From assembly GCA_048013815.1 (NCBI GenBank), contig CM106585.1, positions 2,728,001 through 2,792,000 on the forward strand: a DNA stretch of 64,000 nucleotides, in the 5' to 3' direction. Each line of letters opens with the position of its first letter. The first letter of the stretch is position 1. This stretch comes from Setoptus koraiensis. Taxonomy: Eukaryota > Arthropoda. The translations under genes were made by a program, and so were the position numbers. Positions 24,504-37,258 of the stretch are shown piece after piece. Below the pieces are notes generated by a model. It was given only the letters and a program-made list of their open reading frames with translations, did not search any database and had not been told where the DNA came from.

Positions 24504-24959
24504 CGGTCCAATGGGGCGCCACCGAGCGCACAGGCAGCGGCTAATGAGTTTTACTGCTGTCACACAATCAGCGATTCTTTTTTTCCTTTTTAATTCTCAA
24601 GATAAGATTGAATTAATTGGAAAAACTGGCTGCCGCACTGTCTGTCGGCGTGCCGCTCTCTCTCTCTCTCTCTCTCTCTCTGTCGGATTTGCTCGAATGG
24701 GGCGCCCCAAATGAACTCGAGCCGAACGCTATTAGCAGCCTAGATAGGTTATATAAACATGCAACAAACACCGAGAAGCTGCAAGGTATAAACAGAGAGA
24801 TAAACACGCAGCGAGCCTCAATCAATTTAAAAAGCCGCTGCCCCACAGGAATGCTGCGCACATGCCCGTGCGTACCCAACCGCCGTTTATACCCAAACTG
24901 GCTACTTGCTGCGAATCGGCGGCCTGGGTATCGGTGCGAATCGGCGGCCGCTAGCCGGT

Positions 24960-25000
24960 GCCGGGTATTGCCCTGGTAGCTGCTAGCGCAATACCCCGGC
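24960..25000. other. Inverted repeat with one bulge
   Basis: GCCGGGTATTGC (24960-24971) pairs with GCAATACCCCGGC (24988-25000), leaving one unpaired base and a 16-base loop. Confidence 0.6.
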
Positions 25001-27297
25001 CGCGGCTGCTAGGTTGTGCCGATGCGAAGATTGAATTGTGCCACGTACACGTAACACGTGCTGTCTCTTGTGGGCACTCGACGGTGGGCAGGCGAGCTGA
25101 GGCGAGTTGGGGCGAGTTGAGGCGAGTTGTTGGCGGCACCGGGCCCCAAAATCCCCATTTAAAGTGAGTGCCGAGCGAAGTGGCGCAGAAGGTAGGGAAA
25201 CAAACAGAGAAAATGGCTGATTTGGCTAGTCACTTTCAGGTGATGATGCAGCCGGCGCCGTGATTTGAATACGTGACGTCGCTCATTCGCTGGCACTTAC
25301 TCTTTGCCGGCCGCGCTCTCATTCTCTGCAAAGTCTGGCCCGTTCCCAAGTCGCTTTTTGTTAAATTGAACAACAACAACAACGACGACGACGACTGGTG
25401 ATGGGCACATCCCTTTGTTTGTGCGAGCGCCTAGCGAATTGCACGACTTGTCACCGGCAGGCTGGGTGTGGCGGCTCGGCGGCTCGCGGCCTCGTGCCGC
25501 CGAGATACCGGAGTGCCGAGCCGGCAGCGCGGCCCGCCGCGGCGCGCTGCCGCGCGATACCGAAGCGATGCCGCGCGATGCCGGAGCGCGGAGAGCGGGC
25601 CCTCAAAGGGGCGAAATTACGCGAGGGCACCTCTTATTTACTTAAATTATACGCAAGCCGGAGTTGTAAGTAAGTTAATTAATGGACTGTGACTCCCTAT
25701 TATGTGACTGCACCGCGCCGCGCCGATGCCCGCCGCGGCGGGCCGACCCGTCGAGGTACCCAGGTGACAGTGAGTGGGCCAATTGCGATCGGCGAGCCTG
25801 GCAGCGCGATTGAAATGCGCGACTTGCATAACAAAAGTGCGCGTTTGCGTCATCATGTGCGTATGCAAATCAAGCTTGGCGCCGCTGTTGTTGTTGTTGT
25901 TATTATGTTAGGCACTTTCCGTCTATTATATTTATTTAACAGTCTGTCGTCTGTTGTGTAAGGTTATTATTATATAACGTTATACAACTGGCGTGTGTTG
26001 TGTTCAGTGCAGTGCAAGTATAACTTGTGCATTGTGTTGTTGCGTAACGTTGCCGTGTTTGCGCAAAATGGGGGCCCCGTGGAAACGCGCTGCAAAGTTA
26101 AAGTTTAATCTAATTGTAAATGACAAATCAAACGTTGATGTATTGCGTAAGATTTCTCACGTCTGCTGTCGCTGTGTCATAGGTGAATCGATCTGACGGC
26201 GTTAGATGCAGAGATTTGCATTGTGTGCATGCGATGACGAGACTTCATTCAGTTAAACTTCATTCAGTTAAAAGTGAGCTCTTTTGAGTCACTCGAACGG
26301 CACGCCAGCAGTGATTTAAATATATACACTCACAGTCAGTCAGCCAGTCAGTCGGCTAGACAGAGGCAGCGCTTAGTGGGGCGCGCTCACTCGAATAAGA
26401 TTGACAAGATGAAATATTGTTGCACGGTATATCACGTGGCACACGCGCGCGCACATTGTTGTACTAGTGTGACAACAATGTGTGCGTGTGCGTGTAAACA
26501 ATGGATCCCCCGGCAACTAGGTGAACGAGAAAAATAATTTAAACAATTGACACGGATTGCGGGGGCCAGGTCTGCACAGAATCGGGTGCACAGAATTTGT
26601 GTGGCAGAAAGGGGCGCACAAATGCGGTGGCATCACATTGGCGAGCCCACTAATCTGAAGAAGAAGAAGCAGCGAGAAGCGAGTCGCCTATTTGGGGCCC
26701 CGTTGCTCAAATCGAAAACGCGCGCAGTCAGACAGTCGCCAGTCTGAACACAATTGTCCGCATGAAAAATACAATTGAAAAGATTGATATGCCGCCGCCG
26801 CACAACAACGTCGCTGTGACGCAACGAGGAGCAGTGGCGCCCCTCGCGAGCACTTGTCCGAGTAACTGGCACACACTGACTCTTGGCTCCGTCGGTTGTT
26901 GCGATCGGTTGTTTTGGCGGCGCGCAAAACAAGTGCCGTATGTCAGTGGCCAGTAACAGGCCCCAACAACCGGCCGACAACCGGCCAACAACCGGCCGGG
27001 CACCTCAAAAGTGACCTGGCCGCCGACAGGAAATGGGTCAATCATCTAGCGACAGGTTGTCGCTGCTGATGATTGATGGGCCGGCAGGAGTGGCGCAATA
27101 TTGCCAATATATATGGCATGATAATATATTTTTTATTTCGGCCCACGATGACACTTGTCTGGCGCCGCTGTCCGGTGAACTTGCGTGCACAAGCGGCGCA
27201 CGTCGGGTCGCCACTGCGTCGGGCCGCAGTCGCGCCGCTTGGGGCGCCGCTCGGTCGCTGAAAGGGGCCCGTGCCCGCGAAAGCCATGCCAGTGTTC

Positions 27298-27380
27298 AGA
27301 AAGTCAGCGCTCAGAGGGTCAGCGTTTAGAAAGTCAGCGCTCAGAGGGCCAGCGTTTAGAAAGTCAGCGCCGGCAGAGTC
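27298..27380. repeat. 30-bp minisatellite
   Basis: Two full 30-bp units and a partial third, each opening AGAAAGTCAGCGC. Confidence 0.85.
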
Positions 27381-29070
27381 AGAGCGGGACCGCATTTCAC
27401 TTTAATAATTTCAAAATGCGTTTTGCTTGACCGGCCAAGAATTGTTGTGGCGCGCGACGCGCGCGAGATTAATGTCGCCCTGAACCAATATTGCGCCGTG
27501 CCGCAACCGTCCGCCAGCCGGCCAGGTTAATGCGCCGCCGGGACCCGTGCAGTGGCGCGGGCCCGATAAGCGATGTGGCCCCGGCGAGCGTCATAAGTAT
27601 GTAATAGCCAGCGGTGCGAGGGCGCCGTTTTAAAACTGGCGCACAGCGAGCAATAAATTGTTCATTATTGTCCGGCGATACAGGCCGTTATTAAGCTCAC
27701 TTGGCTGCTAAACGCTGCCTCAAATGGCCCCGTTTTACCTCTCTTTTCGGTGCACTGTCCGCCCGGCCCGCATTGCTGCGGCTCGGTCGGGCCGCGGTGC
27801 CGACTGGCGGCGATCGTCGCGCCCGTTGCAAATAGCGATCTAATTTAATTAAACTTTTCTTTTTCCTGTGTCGCGCCGGCACAAAGCGACGCTGGCGCGT
27901 CCGTCCAAGGGCCGCACCGCGCCACTGTAAGTCGCCAAATATACATGCCACTCGGTATGCGCAAAGGTATTGTGGAGAGGTATTTGTTGAAATGCTGGCC
28001 CGCTGAGTGAATGGCGGCGCAAACTGAATTTGGCGAATCGGGTAACTCGAGCCGCGAGTGATCAATAAAGTATGAACTTGGCCGCGCTGGCCGCACGCGG
28101 ATGCGCCACGAGTGGGGCGACTTACAATTTTCTCGGGGCCAAAAGAAGCAAAAGTAGATCATCATCATCATCATCATCAACTGGCGCTCGCTCAAGCATA
28201 AACTGCTATCCTGAACAAAACAATTCTTGCTCGCTGCTCCGCGACTTGGGCCCCTCGTCTGCGCCGCCAGTCGCCGCTCGTCGCTGCTGGTCGGCGCTGG
28301 CCCGTGGCTGGGCCCGCGGTCGGCCAAGTGGCAGCCAGCGCACAGTCCGAGGGGCCCGGCGACCCGCGACCGGGCAGCGGCACACGCAGAACAAGAGGCA
28401 ACAACAACTGACAATTGTGAGCGCAACACTTGCGCCGCTCCCGGTGAGAGGCCGGCCTCATCGATTGTGGTTAGACTGTCATCAGTGGCGCGTTGCGGGC
28501 GGTCCCACTCGACATACCCGACCGCCGCCGTTGTTGCGGGTCGCTTGTGGGTACGCGCGACCTGTGCCCGATTTGCGCACATTAGAACAGCTTCGCATCG
28601 CAAACAATGCGCACATTAGTCAACAGTGGCACCCACTAATAATATTAGTCTTACTGGCCCATCAAACCGGCAAGGTGATTTGTTGCCGCTGTCTGGTTGT
28701 CGCCGCTGTCTGGTTGTTGCTCGCTTGTTGTTGCTCTCAATTGACAGTTGACTCGCTCGATTGTCACTTGTCTCGGCAGCGGCCTCACGCGTCTCGCCGG
28801 ATATCTGGCGATATATGTTGTCTCGAGACTCGAACTGGTAACTGACGCGGTCGCAACTGTTGTTAACCTGTTCGAAAAGGCACCGCGGGCCTCGTTGACA
28901 CTTTTTCGTGCTCGCTCGCTCGTCTGCGCGCTCGTCGGTCTGGCTCGTCGTGATTTGGATGATTGATCAACAATCGTGATGCAACACAACGGAGCGAGCC
29001 TCTTTGTTTGTTTGCTTGTTTGTTTGTTTTTTCCACACGCACAGCAGCAACAACAGCTAATGGGCCTGCC

Positions 29071-29150
29071 AGTTGTGCCGTTGTTGTTTGTAGTTGTGCC
29101 GTTGTTGTTTGTAGTTGTGCCGTTGTTGTTTGTAGTTGTGCCGCTGCTGT
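29071..29150. repeat. 21-bp minisatellite
   Basis: Three exact units opening AGTTGTGCCGTTGTTG and a partial fourth. Confidence 0.85.
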
Positions 29151-29195
29151 TGCTGCTGTGCCGTTGTTGTCGCTGTGCGCTTGCGGCAACTCACC

Positions 29196-29235
29196 AGCTC
29201 GCAACTGACCAATGATCGATGGTCAGTTGCGAGTT
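29196..29235. other. Long perfect hairpin, 14 bp plus two more pairs
   Basis: CTCGCAACTGACCA (29198-29211) is followed after an 8-base loop by its exact reverse complement (29220-29233). One G-T and one A-T pair extend the stem outward. Confidence 0.7.
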
Positions 29236-29270
29236 CGATGAGCAGCGCCCAACTGGCAACACCAACACCG

Positions 29271-29302
<32 letters not shown>

Positions 29303-29557
29303 AGCAGCTGATACTTACAACACACAAATGGAACAATCGCATTGAACAATTAATCACTGGCCACTTTTTGTGTTGTTGTTGTTGTTGTTTTGTCCGATGG
29401 TGAGTTGGTGCGCAAGCCAACAAACAACAACAACAACAACTAACTGGCTCGCATTCAATTAGCATACTCATATCATTTAGGTGTGTGTGCGTGTGACAGT
29501 CGCGCAAACGATGATGATGATTCACTTGGTTGTTGCGCAATAATCGCTGCTTCAGTA

Positions 29558-29587
29558 TTACGCAACTATTACGCAAGTATTACGCAA
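29558..29587. promoter_or_regulatory. Three TTACGCAA bZIP-like sites at 11-bp spacing
   Basis: TTACGCAA begins at 29558, 29569 and 29580, and TTGCGCAA lies just before at 29533. The word fits the TTRCGYAA core bound by C/EBP and PAR bZIP dimers. The 11-bp spacing places the sites on one face of the helix. Binding itself is inference. Confidence 0.4.
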
Positions 29588-30747
29588 CAACCAAATGCTT
29601 TTGCAACGCACACACACACACACACACACAATTGCCATGAACTAGGCGCACCTACACGCACGCATATACAAAGCACTATATAAAAGTAATAGTTACGTAA
29701 TATATATGTAATGGGCGATCTATGGTCTATATGTGAGCGAGACTAGGCTGACGCGAGGTCCAATAAGAAAGTCGCCAGTGTGTAGACTGTGTGTGTGTGT
29801 AGTTGACTGCGACGACGCCGACTTTGGGAGAGTTTTTTCACTGCCGACAACAACAAGTTTAGCGCCCATTGAGCGACTAGCGGCCCTTACTTTAACTTTA
29901 TTTAGTCCAACCTTAGCCGGGCCGGCTGCGGGATGGCCTGGCGAAGCGACACCTAGTGCCAGTTTCATCTCAAGTGGCCGGCGGTGCCGATCATCTCCAA
30001 TGACCGGAAGTGCGAGCCAAACGCTGCTGGCTGTGTGTGTGTGTGTGTGTGCTGCGAATGTGCTCAATGTGCCGGTTCTATTTGATAGTGCGACATTAAT
30101 AGAATAGATTTGGCTGGGCCACTGTGCGCGCTGTGTGTGCGCGATCATTATTGAACCCGTGTGCATTATCATGAGCTGACGACCACTGATGATGATGCAA
30201 TATTTGATGATATGACCCAATGACGCAATCGCAATTTATCAGCGCTGCTGACTTTGCACTGGCGCTGACTGTGCGCAACGTGCCACGTAGCACGTGGTCA
30301 GTAAGTCAGTTGGTCAGTTGGAATATTCGTACAACTGTGTCTGTGAGTGCGTGTGACAAACGACAACAGCAACAACAACAACAACAACAACACGTGCACT
30401 TTTGAATTGGATTACATTTGAATTGGATCATCTCATCAACAATGAAACACGCTGGAATTCGTGTGTGTGTGTGTGTGTGATGGCGGGGCCCGCGAGCGAC
30501 AAAATTTCTCGCTTGTCGCTGTCGGGCAAAAGTCAATCTTTGCGCCGCACGGGATCTCTCAACAAGCAAACGGCGGAGAACTTTTGTCAAGTAGGCCCAA
30601 CACAAAACTGCCACGTGCTGCCGCTGCGCCAACCGCGTCGCTGTGCCCTCGCCGGCTGCAACTGTGCCGTTTTATCCCTGCTGCTTTCGCTCGCTGTTGG
30701 CCGCTCACGTATTGAGAATGGCGGCTCGTGCCGGCCAGTCGCTCGGA

Positions 30748-30783
<36 letters not shown>

Positions 30784-31351
30784 CGGTGCGGCCACCTTTG
30801 TGGGGCCAACTTTTGTCTGTGGCGCTGCCACGAGCTCTGATTGAGCGCCACGCAACGGCTAATGAATAATAATAATCAAAATACGGCGCAAACCGGAACC
30901 AGTTGGATGAATTGCGCTCACTCGCTAATGTGTAATATGTATATGGAGCAATCAAAACAATGGTCATTGCGCGCACTGCGTAATTCATTCAGCGACGTCG
31001 ACACACACAATCAAAGGGGGCGCTTTATCACTTTGGGCCCTATGCGTGCCCTCGACATTGGACAGTGGGACGCGCGCTGCTCGTTGCGCGCCGGTCACGG
31101 CAACCTGAGAGAAGGGGGCCCCTGTCCGCTCGCTGTGCCGCAAATCAAGCGCGCGCGCGCTGTGCAAACTGAGCGTTCGTTGAGACGGCGCTGCAATCGG
31201 AAGTGGCCGTTACTCTCTGCTAGCCTCGTCTATTTATCTCTGTGTCGCTCGTTTGCGCAGCCCGGCGACCGGCAAACTGTCGTAACTGTTGTAACTGTCG
31301 CTGCTGTCGCTGCTGCTGTCGATGTTATGGCAGCGCGAGCGCATAGCGACA

Positions 31352-31415
31352 TTTGCGAGTTTGCGAGTTTGCGAGTTTGCGAGTTTGCGAGTTTGCCAGT
31401 TTGCTAGTTTGCGAC
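31352..31415. repeat. 8-bp tandem array
   Basis: About eight units of TTTGCGAG, the last ones with single changes. Confidence 0.85.
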
Positions 31416-31795
31416 TCGACGACAAGCGTGACGGGTGTGCATGACCAAATCAATGTGATTTATTGACAGACAGTCAGTGTGTAACAGTTATGGAAATTTG
31501 CCATTTCTCTCGAGAGCGGCCCCTCTTGGCGATTCTCAGCTATTGGCGCTGGCCGTCGGGGGCCCATTGTGGGCCCAGTTGAGTTGTCAGCCCGATCGCT
31601 GGCCAGTCGTTACATATCGGTCTATCAGTTAACTATTGACATTGATTCCATTAAGACGCGCGCGGGCCACAATATCTGTGTCACTGTGTCACATGTTGTT
31701 TGTGCCGCTAGTTACTGAAAAGCAAATAATCATAATCATTATGATTATCGTTATCATTATGCAATAACATTGTTGCAGCGCTTCTGTCACTGCGA

Positions 31796-31860
31796 TGTTG
31801 TTGTCGTTGTCTTCGTTGTCGTTGTTGTTGTTGTCGCTGTTGTTGTTGTCGTCGTTGTCG

Positions 31861-31936
<76 letters not shown>

Positions 31937-31950
31937 CGTCGTTGTTGTTT
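31796..31950. repeat. Long (TTG/TCG)n array
   Basis: About 155 bases of TTG and TCG triplets; 31861-31937 is almost pure TTG. Read on the minus strand it gives a run of Asn and Asp codons, which is a by-product of the repeat and not evidence of a gene. Confidence 0.95.
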
Positions 31951-32825
31951 CCAATGTTGTCGGCGATGTCGTTGGCTAGCCGGTGGTCGCGATCTCGCTC
32001 GCGATTACGCCACCAACCAGTACGCCCCCTGCCGGCTGGCCACGTTGTATGCGGCGCATAGTTTGCGCCGCACGGGATCGCCCACACACTGGTGGCCCCC
32101 CCCTCACACAAATGCTGGCCAGTGCTGATAGAGCTAAAAAGCGGCCCGCGACAAGCAACGTAATTGCTACAAACTACAGACATGGACAACTCATCACTCA
32201 TCTGCACTCTCTTATCAATCGGTCGCATCAAGCCGGGCGCGCACCCGCGCCGCGTACCGGCGCCATCCGCGCCCGGGTCCATTGATGCGGCCAAGCACGG
32301 GTCCACTGATGCGGCACTCGGCTGTGTTTGGGCACAAGTGACGCGAGGCCCGCGAGTACCGTTGCCCATCGTATCGTTGCCCGGGGTGTGTCCGTGCGGC
32401 GACAGCGGTCAAGAAAGTTACTGCCGTATATTTGTGTGTGTGTCACATACACACACATACAGTATCATACTGTCAGTATGTGTGTGCCCGTATGCGGGGG
32501 GGGGGCGAGGGGGCCTCAGTGGCGCAGTTGCTTTAGCTTTTAGTGATTACATAACATTTTTCCAGTGGCCTGATTGCGGTGCTTGTGCCATGCTGCTGGC
32601 ACGACGACAACAACAACTAAAGCAATATTTATGTGCGTCTTGACCACTACTCGTCGCTGCTTGCGCAACCGGCGGCCAGCGAGCCAGCTAACGGTTGTTG
32701 CGCAACTCATCAGCGAGTGACCAATGGGCGCCAACAAGCTGCAGTGGCCATAATAACAATCATTATAATGGCCATTTGAGTTTGTCTTGTCCGCTGTGCG
32801 CTGTGCACTGTTACCGTTGCACACA

Positions 32826-32905
32826 CACTGGTCAGTGGCTTGTGTCGCCGTGAGTCGCACTGGTCAGTGGCTTGCGTCGCCGTGAGTCGCACTGGTCAGT
32901 GGTTT
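32826..32905. repeat. 32-bp minisatellite
   Basis: Two 32-bp units and half a third, each opening CACTGGTCAGTGG; the unit start is itself a short palindrome (CACTGGTCAGTG). Confidence 0.85.
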
Positions 32906-33803
32906 GGGCCGCCGCCGCCGCGAACAACAAAGTAGAGCAGTAAATTGATGATCGTCAAATGAGCAACATTGACAAACATCATCCAGCGTGCAATGTGCGC
33001 GCGTCAACTAATAGTATCTAGAGTGGCCAGAGCAAAATGATAATCAGATGCTATCTATCCATCTATTTCCAGTGCTCGCGGCCAACGAGCGGGCAAGCGG
33101 AGCATTTGAGAGCAACGAGCGAGCGAGCGAGCGGCATAAAAGACACAGTTGCATTCATTGCGTCAAAGGCAAGATTGAATGCGCGTTACGTAACGGGCAG
33201 CCGGGCAGCGGCCGGAGAGCGGGCAGCGGTCAGTGAGCGAGCGCAATGAATGACCCATTGCTGACCCGCTGCCGCTCGTTCCATTATAACTATCGCTATT
33301 ATTGAACAATAATCATCATAAATCCCGTCGATATCGATTGGCCGCAGCGTTGGCCGTTGCTCGTGGCGCGCACTCGCCACGCACTCGCCACAAACAGTCG
33401 ATTTCGGCCAGCTTGCCCAGCCAACGAACCAACGAACCGCCGAACCACCGAACGCCAGCTCGAATGGGGGCCCCCCATTTGGCCGTTGCGCCATTTCGCA
33501 AATATTGCAGCTTGCACAGGCCAAACACGTAGCCAGCGCGTAACAACAATTAAAGGGGCCCTTGTGCCGTGTTATAGGTCACTTTGGATTTGGCGAGCGC
33601 ACCTAGGTACACCTAGACGCACCTATAAGGGTCACCTATACGGCGCCCTGTGCGCGCCCCGTTGTGGCCCCATGCGCACACCGGTGCGCCACCGTTGCGC
33701 CATCGTTGCGTCACCGTTGCGCCTCACCTCGTACGTGCGTATTGCTAGTATTACGGCATTACTGGAGTCGCTATAACCCAGGTGCCTCGCGCACCTGTCC
33801 GAC

Positions 33804-33837
33804 TCGTGGGCGAGCTGCTGCCGCTGCTCGCCCACGA
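33804..33837. other. 12-bp inverted repeat
   Basis: TCGTGGGCGAGC (33804-33815) pairs exactly with GCTCGCCCACGA (33826-33837) around a 10-base loop. Confidence 0.65.
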
Positions 33838-34824
33838 CCAGCTGCCACATACAACAACGCAACGACAAAGGCTGACCGGAAGTAGGCACAGGTCGGGCCG
33901 GCGTTCATCACGCCGAGACGGTATAACGTGGCTTCGGCTCGTTTGGGCTCATATTCAGCGCGCTCGTTCTGTGGCCAGATCATCGGCTGGCGAGACGCGG
34001 ATGGGCGCGCGAGCAGGCAAATTCACCAAATGACCCAGATGAGGCTCGTATTATGAGCGAAATTATCATTGTGATGCGGCGACATTGATCGTCCGCTTGC
34101 AACAATGCCAACGTGTGACCTCGATCGCACATCGGCATCAAGGTGGCCGCGTCGTGCGCGCCTCTTTGCGCCACTGGCTGACGCGCGTCGGGGCCCCGGC
34201 AACGCACCAACCGCCGACTGGGAAGCTGCGCGAAAGAGAGATCTAATTGTCGAATTATCGGCTCAATTCCGCCTCGCTGGACATTGGCTCCGATGGCATT
34301 ATTTGTTGTTTGGGCTGCTCGGGCTGGCTTGCACAACTATTCACAGTTGCCATCTATTTATGTGTGCGACTTTTGTCGCGCCTCGGTGCCCCATATATAT
34401 ATTTGTGCGTCCCATCATTTTGTATCATTTTGGCGCCTTGATGATTTGCAATCCTGTCGCCGTTGCCGCTGGCGTGTTGTTGGTGGCGCTGTTGTTGGTG
34501 GCGCTGTTGTTGCTGGTGAGAGGGCGGTTTGTGGCCGCCGCTATCATATCATGCGTTATTATCGTGGCGCGCTGAGCGTGGCACGGACAAAAAGAAGGCG
34601 CACGTTCGTTCTTTATCCGCCGCGAATCGGCCCGCAAGCCGCGCTTATCCTCAAGAAACAAATCTATTCCGTGTCGCGGCCATTCATCGCGCGGCCACAG
34701 TGGCCGCGCGGACGAGCGGACGGACGAGCGAACGGACGAGCGGACGAACGGGCGAGCGGACAGAGGGGCAAGAATTAAACTGGCCCCACAAGTAGAGAGC
34801 TCATTGTTGTTACGCATGCATTTG

Positions 34825-34843
34825 TTACGCAAGCGTTACGTAA
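34825..34843. promoter_or_regulatory. Paired bZIP-like sites, 11 bp apart
   Basis: TTACGCAA begins at 34825 and TTACGTAA at 34836, the same 11-bp spacing as in the triple cluster at 29558. A third near-match, TTACGCAT, starts at 34810. Confidence 0.4.
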
Positions 34844-35270
34844 CGGTCAGCGAGTTTTTTCACGCATTTACTTTTGTGCCGCGGCTGTGCTGCACATTGT
34901 GCAGCAGCCAGCAAGCCGCTGACCAGTCCATATATCTATCTGTCTATCTATGCGCACTGTGCGCGCGCCCCATAACACATAGACAGTGCAGATATACAGT
35001 GATTGGCGAACGGTAAGCGTGCGCGAGGTGATGGATCAACTGTGCACTGTCATCACTAGTTATCTTCTCCTAATGTATTTATCATAATGTCTAACTCTCA
35101 ATATATATCTTGTATTTTCCATCTCTATTATGTAACGCGCGCATCTATTATGTAACGCACATTAGTGAGCGCAACCAGGTCCGTATTCACCGCTGAAGTG
35201 TGTGCTGTGCGCTGTGCGGGCACCAATTGGGGACCCTTATTATATCGCATATTATATTATATCATCATAT

Positions 35271-35294
35271 TATATATATATATATATATATATA
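35271..35294. repeat. (TA)12 microsatellite
   Basis: Pure TA run inside a very AT-rich stretch of about 80 bases. Confidence 0.9.
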
Positions 35295-35932
35295 CTGTAT
35301 ATTATACATGACCTATTGGAGCCGTAAGTAGAAGCGCCCTCGCGCGGCCATTTCTCGCACCAGTGCCATTGTTATTTTGGGGTTATTTTATTATTTCGTT
35401 TGCTGCTCGCACAGTCTGGCCGCTGTGCTGCGCAGACTGTGTCGTATGTCGTGCCGAGACGAGACCAACAGAAACGAAACGAAACGAAGGCAACGAGCCA
35501 GAGCAAAGTGCAAAGGACAAGCAATGATGAATAACAATAGTGACCGTTAAATAGAGATTTGAAACGACGACAGGGGCCCAGATTTGAAAACACGTGGACT
35601 GTCCGCCGCGGACACACACCTAATGTGATATTGGCTGGTGCGCGCGTGCTTGTGTGTCACCTAAATGTCGTAAACGCCAACCGATGACCAACTAACTGTC
35701 GACACTTTGAGTGACCATTTATGCAAATGCTCTGCGTTGCACGCATCAGTGATTGCGTTGTCGCTGGCCGGCGTTCGCGTTACGTTTTACCGTTACTCTG
35801 TCCGTGGCGCTGGTTTGTTTGTGTTTGTTGGCGTGTTTGCGTCCGCCGCGTCTGCCGCGTCGGCCGTGCTGCCGTCGCTGCTGCAATCACGGCTAATGGT
35901 CACTGTCAGTTTGCGTTACGCAACGCCGACCA

Positions 35933-36004
35933 AACGGTAGCCGAACGGTAGCCGAACGGTGGCGCAACGGTGGCGCAACGGCGGCGCAACGGTGACGAAA
36001 CGGC
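35933..36004. repeat. 12-bp tandem array
   Basis: Six units of the form AACGGTGGCGCA, with variants AACGGTAGCCGA. Confidence 0.8.
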
Positions 36005-36460
36005 AGAGGTGGGCATTGTCTGAGTTGGTTCGTTTGACTTTGCTGTCATTTGTTGGCGTGTCCATTTAACTAACCTATGTGCAGCATTGTGCGTTGTGTC
36101 GTGTTGTGGCAAATCCTTTGTGCCCCCCATTCCCGTTACAAACAAACAAACAAACGACGAATTAACGAACAAACAAGCGCACCAGACAAACACGCGCACA
36201 CGCACAAACAAGCTTTCACCTGATTAATGTCGTTGCGCAATATGGCATCGGAGGGGGGGAGGGGGCGAGTTCATCTCAAGAGATCCGCTCATTAGCCGTG
36301 GCTGCGCCCGTGGCCAGTGAGCCGACAAGCCCGCAGAATGGCGCAATCAGCGTCACACTGACAATTGTGAGAGGAATCGAGCGCGTCCAGCGAACAGAAA
36401 CGACCGAATTTCCATTCTCGATCTCGATCCTTTCGAATCGTTCGAACGGTTCGAAAGAAT

Positions 36461-36534
36461 CGAGCGAATCAAGGGGGCGACACATCGAGCGAATCAAGGG
36501 GGCGACACATTCGAGCGAATCAAAGGGGCGACAG
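36461..36534. repeat. 25-26-bp minisatellite
   Basis: Three units opening CGAGCGAATCAAGGGGGCGA, with one inserted base in the second and small changes in the third. Confidence 0.85.
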
Positions 36535-37152
36535 AAGCGAAAATAGGCGCGTACCGTTAACTAGTTTGAGTTTGAGTTTGAGCTGTTGCGCAAGCCAACA
36601 ATGTCCGCTAAAACACTGGCCCATAAACAGTTAAAAGTGAGCCAGTCAGTTAAGCAGCAGTTATTTATGCTTCTTCATACAGCAGTTATTTATTGTTATT
36701 TACGTGGCCCCGCTATCAACGCGCATCTCGTTCTTTTGGGGCCCGGCTTTTTGGGGCCCGGCTTTTGGGGGGCCGGCTGTTTGGGCAGTGCAGTGGTTCG
36801 AATGGGCCGCGGTGCCATTCGCGCAAGCCTCACATCGAACAACTTTGATTGCGACTTATCGATCTCCATGTGATTTATTTGCCAACAGATATAAATCAAA
36901 GCGAGATTATATTCACATAATTTATCTGGCTCTCTAATGGAGTCGGCCATACATTGAGTATACTTGAGTATGATACTTGTTCTGTTCGCCGCTCGTGTGT
37001 GTCTTGTTTCAGCTTCGATGGAGGCGCCACCAGCTTGCCGAGCGGCCACAGCACAGCCAGAGAAGCCAAACAAAAGTGATCTGTATCAATCACTTGTTAA
37101 TAGATGTTTATTCATTTTGTAAGTGTGCTCCCTACAATGCCAATTAGACCCT

Positions 37153-37258
37153 GTTCTTTGCGTTCTTTACGTTCTTTGCGTTCTTTGCGTTCTTTGCCTT
37201 CTTTGCCTTCTTTGCCTTCTTTGCCTTCTTTGCGTTCTTTGCGTTCTTTACGTTCTTC
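37153..37258. repeat. 9-bp tandem array
   Basis: About twelve units of GTTCTTTGC and CTTCTTTGC. Confidence 0.9.

Larger units (their letters stand above)
22301..29070. other. Gene-free DNA
   Basis: No convincing gene. It includes a GTT run at 22303-22325, hairpins at 23172-23214 and 24960-25000, minisatellites at 24445-24503 and 27298-27380, and bZIP-like sites at 23124, 24333, 26040, 26059 and 26143. The longest open frames, 27845-28603 on the minus strand and 28072-28845 on the plus strand, overlap and are Arg/Ala/Pro-rich without domains. Confidence 0.5.
29234..31795. other. Gene-free DNA
   Basis: No gene recognised. Contains a CAA run at 29270-29300, a (CA) run at 29609-29630, a (GT) run at 30750-30780, the three 11-bp-spaced TTACGCAA sites at 29558-29587, TTACGTAA at 29693, a TATATAAAAG word at 29677, a GGGGCCCC at 31115 and the 8-bp TTTGCGAG array at 31352-31415. 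Confidence 0.5.

Noticed and set aside
27845-28845. Two long overlapping open frames (252 codons minus, 257 codons plus)
   Set aside because: They lie on opposite strands over the same GC-rich DNA, lack domains, and include translated ATC repeats (a run of Met or Ser). High GC makes stops rare, so length alone is not evidence.
31689-32369. 226-codon minus-strand frame with a long Asn run
   Set aside because: The Asn run is the translated TTG array; no conserved domain lies on either side.
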